From Candidatus Lindowiibacteriota bacterium (lineage in GTDB: Bacteria; Lindowbacteria; 2-12-FULL-62-27): a DNA stretch of 8,295 nt. Position numbers and translations under genes: made by a program. Shown here in pieces: positions 1-5,526 of this stretch. The stretch lies in contig JAHFCY010000155.1 of NCBI GenBank assembly GCA_023249255.1, positions 1-8,295 of the forward strand, in the 5' to 3' direction. The first letter of the stretch is position 1, and the number at the start of each line of letters is the position of its first letter. The notes beneath the pieces were generated by a model, which was not told the origin of the DNA, searched no databases, and saw nothing but the letters and a program-made list of their open reading frames with translations.

Positions 1-2
1 GC

Positions 3-707
3 GACCGCTACTTCAAATATCTCCAGACCCGCCGGGCGCCCACGCTCTACGGTCTGGCCCTGCGCGGCGGCGTCAAACAGGATTTCGACGCCAAACTCAC
101 CCAATTCACCACCGGCGCGGGCCTACGGTTCGGTCCGGTCAAATTCGATTACGCCGTCAAATTTGATGACGCCAGCATCGGCAACACCAGCTACGCGTCC
201 CTCGCGTTCGATGTCGGCGGAGCAAAAACTCCGGCGCCCCTCTATTCCCAGTTTCTGTCCCCGACCGGCGCGCCGACGGACGCCGAGGCTCTCTCATACG
301 AACAAAAATTGTCCATGTCCGAAGTCCCCTCGTCCTCCAAAGTCGCAGTCGCCAATTTCGTCAACCTCACCGGCCGGCCCGACCTGGCATGGCTTGAACT
401 GGGCATCGCCGACATGGTCTACAACGAACTCCTCCAGCGCTGGGAATTGATCGACCGCGTCGAAGTCGCCCAGAAAATCGGCGCCCAGCAGGTCACCACC
501 AATTCCGGCCCCCAGTGGGCCCAGATCCTCAACGCCAATAAAGTCATCTTCGGCTTCTTCTCCGACCTCCCCGACGGCCGCCTCCGAATCGACGCCTACG
601 TCTACGACGCCAAAACCGGCAAAACCCGCCAGACCAGCGTCGAAAAAACCCTGGACGACGTCTATACCGTCGGCACCGAACTCGCGTACAAGGTTTTCTT
701 CCTGTAA
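3..707 (+). CDS. PorV/PorQ-like outer-membrane barrel fused to a CsgG-like domain (5' end cut off)
   Basis: The reading frame is open from the window edge to the TAA at 705-707, giving 234 residues of an incomplete protein; the true start lies upstream. Numbering from the codon at base 3, residues about 15-75 show alternating beta strands of the type that close PorV/PorQ barrels (GLALRGGVKQDF, GAGLRFGPVKFDYAVKF, then GNTSYASLAFDVGG). A Pro/Ala/Ser linker follows at about 76-110. Residues about 113-234 form a CsgG/TolB-like alpha/beta domain, opening KVAVANFVNLTGRPDLAWLE and continuing GIADMVYNELLQRWELIDR. In related proteins this domain is periplasmic or lipid-anchored and helps assemble secretion or envelope structures; a role here is inference. 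TTG or ATG codons near 309-317 could be read as starts, but the continuous barrel-like frame upstream argues against a separate gene. The barrel call is moderately sure and the CsgG-like call fairly sure. Confidence 0.75.
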   Translation, partial: DRYFKYLQTRRAPTLYGLALRGGVKQDFDAKLTQFTTGAGLRFGPVKFDYAVKFDDASIGNTSYASLAFDVGGAKTPAPLYSQFLSPTGAPTDAEALSYEQKLSMSEVPSSSKVAVANFVNLTGRPDLAWLELGIADMVYNELLQRWELIDRVEVAQKIGAQQVTTNSGPQWAQILNANKVIFGFFSDLPDGRLRIDAYVYDAKTGKTRQTSVEKTLDDVYTVGTELAYKVFFL

Positions 708-721
708 AAAATTCCTCGGCG

Positions 722-746
722 TTTCCTCCGCGTCCTCCGCGGTAAA
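722..746. repeat. 9-bp tandem repeat TCCTCCGCG x2 with a small hairpin
   Basis: Two perfect copies of TCCTCCGCG lie at 724-732 and 733-741, followed by GTAAA. The same bases can form a 5-bp stem, CCGCG (728-732) with CGCGG (738-742), around a 5-base loop. It starts 15 bases after the stop of the barrel/CsgG gene. No T-run follows, so it is a poor intrinsic terminator. From memory, similar CTCCGCGTCCTCYGCGGT strings recur between genes in several environmental bacterial phyla, but I could not search for this. Confidence 0.5.
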
Positions 747-841
747 CCCCTATTTGCGGAGTCCTGCCTCTTGACTTTTATTTCCTCATTGAGCAGTGCT
801 TCCCCCATTATTTGATCTGGCTCCTATGGGACCGACATTGG

Positions 842-912
842 GAATCCGGTGAATCCGGAATCCGGGGCCGGGTATTGACATTGTTGACATTTGAAATGAC
901 GCCCGATTCCGG
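842..912. repeat. Iterated GAATCCGG boxes, inverted repeat and twin TTGACAT boxes upstream of comEA
   Basis: GAATCCGG occurs three times (842-849, 851-858, 858-865), the last two overlapping by one base. CCGGAATC at 855-862 is the exact reverse complement of GATTCCGG at 905-912, giving 8-bp arms about 42 bases apart. Between the arms are two TTGACAT boxes (875-881 and 884-890), 9 bases apart. The cluster sits in the 253-bp gap before comEA, so it may be a regulatory region for the competence unit. I found no convincing -10 hexamer at the right distance from either TTGACA. Confidence 0.45.
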
Positions 913-960
913 GCCCACGTAGCCTGTTCAATTCTCAACATGTTTATGATTCCATGAATT

Positions 961-1632
961 GTGGCTCCCGGATCGGATGGAAAATTACAGTATACCCAGT
1001 ATCGAGCCAAAGCCGCACTGGCGATCCTGATCGTCGGCGCCCTGTCCGCCGTTCTCCGGGTTCATCCACCTGCGTTCCCCGCGCCGCTTCTGTATCAACA
1101 GACTGACGCGCAAAAATCCCCGGGCCACGCTGCACCACCGACTCTCACCTCCATTCGCGTCACCGTCACCGGCGAGGTCGAACGCGCGGGAGATATGACG
1201 TTCGTCGAAGGTACAACCCTCAAGGGACTCTTTGAGGCCGTCCGGCCCAAACCGACGGCTTATGTCGCCCACGCCGATTACACGTATCTCCTTCAGGACG
1301 GCGATGAAATCCATATTCCGTCGAAATTGAGTGATGCGACAAGCCACGTTTCTCTCTCCGACGATTCCCTGCTTCGCATCCGCGTCCGCTCCCGGCCGAA
1401 ATTCGTCTCCGCCGAGGAGATGGCCGAATCAGCGCACCCCAAACTCAATGTCAATTCCGCCACCCTCGACGAACTCCAGACCCTGCCGAGAATCGGCCCC
1501 GAAACGGCGCGGCGCATCATCGAAGCACGCGAAAAACGCGGCGGGTTCCGGCGAAAAGAGGAACTCATGAACATCCGCGGCATCGGAAAAAAAACGTATA
1601 AATGGCTTGAACCCCTCATCTCGGTCGAATGA
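961..1632 (+). CDS. comEA: ComEA-type DNA receptor: membrane anchor, SLBB domain, helix-hairpin-helix domain
   Basis: Predicted 223-residue protein that binds incoming double-stranded DNA in the periplasm and passes it to ComEC during natural transformation. A hydrophobic anchor spans about residues 17-32 (AALAILIVGALSAVL). A Pro/Ala-rich linker follows. Residues about 64-122 match an SLBB fold (IRVTVTGEVERAG, then YLLQDGDEIHIP), and about 160-223 form the ComEA helix-hairpin-helix module: LNVNSATLDELQTLPRIGPE, then LMNIRGIGKKTYKWL. IGPETA and IGKKTY are the two DNA-backbone-contacting hairpins. The frame is closed by TGA at 955-957, so GTG at 961 is the first usual start; no clear Shine-Dalgarno precedes it. 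The anchor plus SLBB plus HhH order matches Gram-positive-style ComEA more than the short secreted ComEA of many proteobacteria. The stop overlaps the start of comEC (ATGA), implying translational coupling. Confidence 0.9.
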   Translation: MAPGSDGKLQYTQYRAKAALAILIVGALSAVLRVHPPAFPAPLLYQQTDAQKSPGHAAPPTLTSIRVTVTGEVERAGDMTFVEGTTLKGLFEAVRPKPTAYVAHADYTYLLQDGDEIHIPSKLSDATSHVSLSDDSLLRIRVRSRPKFVSAEEMAESAHPKLNVNSATLDELQTLPRIGPETARRIIEAREKRGGFRRKEELMNIRGIGKKTYKWLEPLISVE

Positions 1633-3776
1633 CTCTTTCCTTCCTTCCAAAACTTGCTGTCGCTCTCCTCGTCGGCTCCACACTCGGCCTCATCGCCCCG
1701 TGGCCGAGCGCTTATCTCGCCGTATTGTTCGGCATTCTCCTCTTGATCGCTTTCTTTGCCTATTTCAAATCTCTCTGGACTGACGCCCTGTGGATCTTTG
1801 TCCTTCTGTCCATGGTGGCCGGCGGTACGGCGATCCAAAAACTTTCCACCGAACAGGAACAGGCACGGTGGGCCAGGCTCTACGGACCGGTTGAGCAATT
1901 GCTCGTCCGCGTCAAATCCGACCCTTACCTCGAACCGAGGGTACTCGTCGATCTCATCGAACCTCCTTACGCCGGTCTCCAATCCTCTGTGGCTGTCGAC
2001 CGACTCTCTGAACTCCCGTCCTTCGGCCAGACGATCCGCGTGGACGGAATCGCGCACGGACGGACGATCGTTCCAAATACGTGGGAACCAGCAGAAGGAT
2101 GGGTGCGGGGACTGGGCTGGTCCGAAACCATTCAATCGTTCGCCTGGAAAATCCGAGACCGCATTGACCGGGACATCCTCAAATCAACTCCGGCGCCGGC
2201 GTTTCTGGCGTTCACTCGAGCCGAGCTTTTCGGCAAACGCTCCGACATGGACCCTCGAACCCTCCGCCTTCTGCAGGAAAACGGACTCACCCACATCATC
2301 GCCGTGTCCGGCTCGCACACGTCGCTCCTCGCCGCCGTTCTCTTTTTTCTCCTCGTGCCGGCCCTCGGCAAACACGCCGCGACGTGGTCCACGCTCGCGG
2401 CGGTCGGCCTATTCTGCGTGATGGTGGGCCTTCAGCCCTCTGTTGTCCGCGCGGCTCTCTGCACCGCGCTGACGCTGACGGGCGCCCTTCTCGATCGTCC
2501 CGTGCGGCTTCTCAATGCCCTCGCCGGCGCCTTCATCCTCGAACTTTTGATCTTCCCCGAACACTTTCAAAACGCCGGTTTTCAACTCTCGTACGTCGCA
2601 GTCCTCGCCATCGCCCTCTCCGCCGACCTCGTCCGTGACTGGATCCGTAGCGAGCCGGAAAATCTCCAAAAATCCCGCGCGGCGCGCACCGCCGACCGGA
2701 CCCTCTACGCCCTCCTCATGGTTCTTCTCATCCAGGTTTTCACGGCGCCTCTCAGCGCGTTTTACTTTTATCGCTGGTCGCTCATGTCGGTCCTGTCGAA
2801 CCTGATTTTTCTTCCCGTCTTTACGGTTCTGATCTGTCTTTCGGCAATCGGCGCGGCGGCCGCCCTGATCTGGACGGCGCCGGCGGCATGGATTTTCTGG
2901 ATTGGCGACGCGATCCTCGGAGCGGCGATGTGGTGCCTCGACCGCCTCTCACATGGGCTCGCTGTCTCATCCAACTTCGGCGAACTTCCGCTCTGGATGC
3001 TTGCGCTGACAACCGGCGGCTGGATTGTTTTTCTGGTCGCGGCGCCCCGCAAACCCCAAATCTGGCTTGCCAGCTCGGCGGTGTTTCTCCTCTTGTTCGC
3101 CTTCATTCCGTGGGCCCGTCATATCGGCGAGCCGCAGTACGTCACAGCCGGCGGAGACCGAATGCCATTTGCGGCGGTCGGACAGGGCCGGCGGCTGGAG
3201 TATGTCTACATATCAAATTCAGGCGGACAACAACAAAATCCCGAACGGGCGACGCGCCCGTTCACAGAGGAATTTCTTCGGAAGGGCGTTCAGCGCATCG
3301 ATCATCTCGACGCTCCGGATAATATCCGCCGGGCGTTATCGGACAATTTTTCAATCGGCGACGGACCGCCGCCGCAGATCATTCGCAGACAATGGAACGG
3401 CCGGGGATTTTACCTTGAACGGTCTGGACTCGAATTGCTCTACTGGATACCAATGGAATCCGAATGGCCCGTTGACTTGCCTGCCGTGCACCAGACCGCC
3501 GCATCACGCTGGTCGATTCTCGATCTGTCCGCCTCGGGCGGCCGAACGGACAAGTTCAGGCCGGATCGCAACGATTGGGCGAATCCACCCCACCATGTTT
3601 ACATTACAGGCGCGATCGAACCGGACTCGCTGAAATCCATTTTTGACCGCTTTGAAAAAATCGGCGTATCGAGCGCCTTCGCCTACCGCGTCGACGGCCG
3701 ACTTCGGATTTTTCAGGATCCTTCGGACGGCTGGCGGTTCGTCACTGATTTTATGCTTTCCGAGGACGGATCATAA
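1629..3776 (+). CDS. comEC: ComEC/Rec2-type DNA uptake channel with a degenerate metallo-beta-lactamase-like tail
   Basis: 715-residue polytopic inner-membrane protein expected to carry single-stranded DNA into the cytoplasm during transformation. Hydrophobic segments occupy about residues 5-65. A soluble DUF4131/OB-like region follows at about 75-165. The competence core spans about 190-500 with family motifs: LTHIIAVSGSH (220-230), QPSVVRA (269-275), GFQLSYVAVLAI (317-328), and TAPLSAFYFYRWS then NLIFLPVF (372-398). The last 200 residues sit where the beta-lactamase-like nuclease domain normally lies. VGQG at 517-520 keeps that domain's LDVGQGD signature in part, and the closing GVSSAFAYRVDGRLRIF (679-695) resembles its end. 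The HxHxDH metal-binding motif is absent (nearest is RIDHLDAPDN at 556-565) and the later GD and HHG motifs are not evident. The start overlaps comEA by ATGA and has no Shine-Dalgarno, so it relies on coupling. The family call is firm; loss of nuclease activity is inference. Confidence 0.92.
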   Translation: MTLSFLPKLAVALLVGSTLGLIAPWPSAYLAVLFGILLLIAFFAYFKSLWTDALWIFVLLSMVAGGTAIQKLSTEQEQARWARLYGPVEQLLVRVKSDPYLEPRVLVDLIEPPYAGLQSSVAVDRLSELPSFGQTIRVDGIAHGRTIVPNTWEPAEGWVRGLGWSETIQSFAWKIRDRIDRDILKSTPAPAFLAFTRAELFGKRSDMDPRTLRLLQENGLTHIIAVSGSHTSLLAAVLFFLLVPALGKHAATWSTLAAVGLFCVMVGLQPSVVRAALCTALTLTGALLDRPVRLLNALAGAFILELLIFPEHFQNAGFQLSYVAVLAIALSADLVRDWIRSEPENLQKSRAARTADRTLYALLMVLLIQVFTAPLSAFYFYRWSLMSVLSNLIFLPVFTVLICLSAIGAAAALIWTAPAAWIFWIGDAILGAAMWCLDRLSHGLAVSSNFGELPLWMLALTTGGWIVFLVAAPRKPQIWLASSAVFLLLFAFIPWARHIGEPQYVTAGGDRMPFAAVGQGRRLEYVYISNSGGQQQNPERATRPFTEEFLRKGVQRIDHLDAPDNIRRALSDNFSIGDGPPPQIIRRQWNGRGFYLERSGLELLYWIPMESEWPVDLPAVHQTAASRWSILDLSASGGRTDKFRPDRNDWANPPHHVYITGAIEPDSLKSIFDRFEKIGVSSAFAYRVDGRLRIFQDPSDGWRFVTDFMLSEDGS

Positions 3777-4477
3777 TGAAACTCTCTCTGCTCATTCCCG
3801 TCTACAACGAATCCCGCCTTCTGCCGGCGGCGCTCGACAAACTTTCGGCCCTGAATATTGCCGGCGTCGATCTTGAATTCGTCTTCGTCGACGACGCCTC
3901 AACCGACGGCGGTCCCGCCACGATCGAACGCTGGATCGCAGGCCGCAATCCCGCCAAATTCATCCGGCATCCGAAAAATCTCGGTAAAGGCGCCGCCGTC
4001 CGCTCCGCTTTGGCCGCGGCGACAGGCGACGTCGTCGTGATTCAAGATGCAGACCTTGAATACAACCCAGACGACCTCCCCGCTCTCATTCACCCGATCC
4101 TCAAGGGTGAGGCCGACGTCGTTTTCGGCAGTCGAAACCTCCTCGACAATCCCCGGTATTCGAAACTGTATTTCTGGGGCAATCTGCTCCTCAACGCCTG
4201 CGTATTCGTCCTCTACGGCCATTATGTCAGCGACATGGAAACCTGCTACAAAATGATGCGCCGGGAAATCTTTTTATCCTTGAACCTTCGTGCGAATCAA
4301 TTCGACATCGAACCTGAAATCACAGCCAAACTCCTCCGCCAAGGACGGCACATCCACGAAATCCCCATCCGATACGCCCCCCGAACCCGGGCCGAGGGGA
4401 AAAAAATCACGTGGCGGGACGGAATCGCCGCCCTGCGGACTCTCATCCGCTGGCGCTTTTGCTCTTCTTTCCCTTGA
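3776..4477 (+). CDS. Family 2 glycosyltransferase, polyprenyl-phosphate (DPM1-like) sugar transferase
   Basis: 233-residue soluble GT-A enzyme, probably moving a sugar from a nucleotide donor to a polyprenyl phosphate at the inner membrane; the actual sugar is unknown. The N-terminus LSLLIPVYNE is the usual family 2 opening. VFVDDASTDG (37-45) holds the nucleotide-binding DD, and DAD at 91-93 is the metal-binding DxD-type motif. NLGKGAAVRSAL (68-79) contacts the donor in relatives. The later block DMETCYKMMRREIF (153-166), FDIEPEITAKLL (176-187) and YAPRTRAEGKKITWRDG (200-216) is typical of the dolichyl-phosphate mannose/glucose synthase-like group. There is no C-terminal membrane segment, unlike GtrB- or ArnC-type members. 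The start shares one base with the comEC stop (TAATG), and GAGGA at 3762-3766 is a usable ribosome site, so it is read from the competence transcript. A link to DNA uptake is not evident; co-transcription may be incidental. Confidence 0.9.
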   Translation: MKLSLLIPVYNESRLLPAALDKLSALNIAGVDLEFVFVDDASTDGGPATIERWIAGRNPAKFIRHPKNLGKGAAVRSALAAATGDVVVIQDADLEYNPDDLPALIHPILKGEADVVFGSRNLLDNPRYSKLYFWGNLLLNACVFVLYGHYVSDMETCYKMMRREIFLSLNLRANQFDIEPEITAKLLRQGRHIHEIPIRYAPRTRAEGKKITWRDGIAALRTLIRWRFCSSFP

Positions 4478-4502
4478 ACGCCCTCAATCACTCTGCTAGC
4501 CT
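4474..4502 (+). promoter_or_regulatory. Probable promoter of the CAT-anticodon tRNA
   Basis: TTGAAC at 4474-4479, 17 bases, then TAGCCT at 4497-4502 preceded by TG at 4494-4495 (extended -10). Initiation would fall about 10-13 bases before the mature tRNA. The -35 box overlaps the stop codon of the glycosyltransferase gene. The -10 matches the TATAAT consensus at only three positions, so this is a moderate call. Confidence 0.4.
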
Positions 4503-4524
4503 CCCTCCTCAGGACTCAGGAGGG
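4503..4524 (+). other. Leader hairpin overlapping the 5' end of the tRNA
   Basis: CCCTCCT (4503-4509) can pair with AGGAGGG (4518-4524) around an 8-base loop. The 3' arm includes the first three bases of the tRNA acceptor strand, so the leader fold and the tRNA fold compete. The loop region also contains a perfect 7-bp tandem, CTCAGGA at 4508-4514 and 4515-4521. A role in RNase P processing or in the tRNA promoter is possible but unproven. Confidence 0.4.
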
Positions 4525-4595
4525 CCCGTAGCTCAGCCGGTCAGAGCAGGGCACTCATAATGCCCCGGTCGCAGGTTCGAGGCCTGCCGGGCCCA
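4522..4595 (+). tRNA. tRNA with CAT anticodon, probably tRNA-Ile2 (lysidine type), otherwise elongator Met
   Basis: Complete 74-base cloverleaf. The acceptor stem GGGCCCG (4522-4528) pairs perfectly with CGGGCCC (4588-4594), with A4595 as discriminator and no encoded CCA. The D arm is GCTC/GAGC (4531-4534, 4544-4547) with GG in the loop. The anticodon stem is GGGCA/TGCCC (4549-4553, 4561-4565) with loop CTCATAA and anticodon CAT at 4556-4558. The variable loop CGGTC is followed by T stem GCAGG/CCTGC (4571-4575, 4583-4587). It is not the initiator: the acceptor opens with a G-C pair and the anticodon stem lacks three G-C pairs next to the loop. C4-G69 and C5-G68 match the pairs recognised by lysidine synthetase TilS in E. 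coli tRNA-Ile2, and the GGTCGCAGGTTCGA stretch resembles known Ile2 genes. If so, it reads AUA. G at position 60 (4582) of the T loop is unusual, where a pyrimidine is the rule. Confidence 0.93.
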
Positions 4596-4610
4596 TTGAT
4601 GAAAAACAGT

Positions 4611-4625
4611 GTCGCGGGTTCGAAT
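4611..4625 (+). other. Orphan tRNA T-arm-like fragment
   Basis: GTCGCGGGTTCGAAT has the shape of a variable-loop end plus T stem and T loop (GCGGG then TTCGAAT). The expected closing strand CCCGC is missing, being replaced by AT-rich sequence. Its first 13 bases match 4568-4580 in the complete tRNA at 12 positions, 43 bases away. It may be the relic of a deleted neighbouring tRNA gene or a short duplication. Confidence 0.35.
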
Positions 4626-4692
4626 ATAAAATGCGGGGCGGCCGTTCTTTGAGCAACACTACATCGTTCATAAACGCTAGGATGAAATTGAG

Positions 4693-5427
4693 ATGATGAC
4701 AAAATCCTCTGCAGTGATCGACATGAACCCTCTGCTCGCCCTCGAGGAGCTTGATCTCAAACGGAAAAATGTCCGGGATCAGCTCAGGGGCATCCCCACG
4801 CGGCGCGACCAGATCCAGGCCGAAATCGCCAAATTCGACCGGTCCCTGAAGGAAAAGGAACAGGCGACGGCGACGAAGGAGAAAAATCTTTCAGCGGCTG
4901 AATTGGACCTCAAATCTTCCCAGACCCAGGAAGGCGAAAAAAAACTCAAACTCAATTCGGTCAAAACCCAGAAAGAATATGACGCCTTGAAAATCGAGAT
5001 CGACACTCTCATCGATGGACGCGGCAAGCTCGAGGAAACAATCCTCCTTCTCATGGATGAAATCGCCGAACTCAAAACACTTCTCAAAAAAGAAAAGGCG
5101 GCCGGCGAGATCAGGAAAAAAGAATTTCAGGAGCAGATCGCCGCGCTGGATGCCAGCCAGAAAAAACTCGACGCCGAATCTCAAACGCTCGACGGGGAAT
5201 CACAAGCCAAGGTCGAAGAACTTTCGGCAGATGTCCGGCGCGAATATGCCAAACTCCGGGCCAATTTTCCCGAAGGAAAAATTCTTTCCAAACTTTCGGC
5301 CGATGAGGACAACGCCTTCATCTGCAGCGCCTGCAATTCTCCCGTCTCCCACCAGGTCGTCATCGACATCAAACGCGGCACCGCTCTCTATCACTGCGAG
5401 TACTGCCGGCGACTCCTGATGTCCTGA
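4693..5427 (+). CDS. Coiled-coil protein with C-terminal C4 zinc ribbon (HP0958/CT398-like)
   Basis: 244 residues, no signal peptide or membrane segment, so cytoplasmic. About residues 12-195 are a charged heptad-type helical hairpin rich in Lys, Glu and Leu. Within it, VKTQKEYDALKIEI (90-103) is the conserved signature of this family. The C-terminus holds four cysteines in two CxxC pairs (C211/C214 in ICSACNSPVSHQ and C235/C238 in HCEYCRR), the expected zinc ribbon, about 35 residues from the end. In Helicobacter pylori the relative HP0958 (FlgZ) binds sigma-54 and flagellin mRNA, and Chlamydia CT398 also interacts with sigma-54. In most bacteria the role is unknown, so I give no function here. 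AGGA at 4679-4682 lies 10 bases before ATG 4693; the adjacent ATG at 4696 is equally possible. It follows the tRNA by 97 bases and is separated from the TPR gene by a strong promoter. Confidence 0.9.
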   Translation: MMTKSSAVIDMNPLLALEELDLKRKNVRDQLRGIPTRRDQIQAEIAKFDRSLKEKEQATATKEKNLSAAELDLKSSQTQEGEKKLKLNSVKTQKEYDALKIEIDTLIDGRGKLEETILLLMDEIAELKTLLKKEKAAGEIRKKEFQEQIAALDASQKKLDAESQTLDGESQAKVEELSADVRREYAKLRANFPEGKILSKLSADEDNAFICSACNSPVSHQVVIDIKRGTALYHCEYCRRLLMS

Positions 5428-5430
5428 ATT

Positions 5431-5459
5431 TTGACACAACTTCCCCTCTACAATACGAT
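5431..5459 (+). promoter_or_regulatory. Strong sigma-70-type promoter of the TPR gene
   Basis: A perfect TTGACA at 5431-5436, a 17-base spacer, then TACGAT at 5454-5459 (four of six consensus positions). Transcription would start near 5466, leaving a leader of about 50 bases. It lies 3 bases after the stop of the zinc-ribbon gene and points at the TPR gene. This is the best-matching promoter in the window. Confidence 0.7.
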
Positions 5460-5469
5460 TAGGGTGGCC

Positions 5470-5489
5470 GATAAGTAGGGATAAGGGAG
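5470..5489 (+). repeat. Imperfect direct repeat in the TPR gene leader
   Basis: GATAAGTAGG (5470-5479) is followed directly by GATAAGGGAG (5480-5489), sharing GATAAG and three later positions in order. It lies within the predicted untranslated leader, and the second copy contains the GGGAG that could serve as ribosome site for the small ORF at 5497. It may be chance, an RNA-binding site, or nothing. Confidence 0.3.
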
Positions 5490-5496
5490 AAAGTCT

Positions 5497-5526
5497 ATGC
5501 GGAGAAGGTGTGCAGATGGCGAATGA
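5497..5526 (+). CDS. Possible 9-codon leader ORF overlapping the TPR gene start
   Basis: ATG at 5497 opens a nine-residue frame, MRRRCADGE, ending with TGA at 5524-5526. GGGAG at 5485-5489 lies 7 bases upstream, a well-placed ribosome site. The frame contains three consecutive arginine codons (CGG AGA AGG), and its stop falls inside the next gene, 8 bases past that gene's ATG at 5516. It also runs through the GGAGAAGG ribosome site of that gene. Translation of it could couple to, or interfere with, TPR gene translation. There is no evidence beyond spacing, so the call is tentative. Confidence 0.3.
   Translation: MRRRCADGE
5501..5508 (+). promoter_or_regulatory. Ribosome binding site deciding the TPR start
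   Basis: GGAGAAGG lies 7 bases before ATG 5516, the ideal spacing. This supports ATG 5516 over the in-frame GTG at 5510, which would leave a single base between the site and the start. Confidence 0.7.

Noticed and set aside
309-707. Separate CsgG-like gene starting at TTG 309 or ATG 315
   Set aside because: The frame is open without a stop to the window edge and the upstream residues read as barrel strands, so a fusion is the simpler reading.
728-742. Intrinsic terminator after the barrel/CsgG gene
   Set aside because: The stem is only 5 bp and is followed by GTAAACCCC rather than a T-run.
875-912. TTGACA boxes at 875 and 884 as a sigma-70 promoter of comEA
   Set aside because: At 16-18 base spacing the expected -10 positions are GC-rich and do not match TATAAT; TATGAT at 945-950 is too far from either box.
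1293-2135. 280-codon minus-strand frame across comEA and comEC
   Set aside because: Low-complexity composition, no family resemblance, and fully covered by two recognised genes on the other strand.
5510-5515. GTG 5510 as the TPR gene start
   Set aside because: GGAGAAGG ends one base before it; ATG 5516 has the ideal 7-base spacing.
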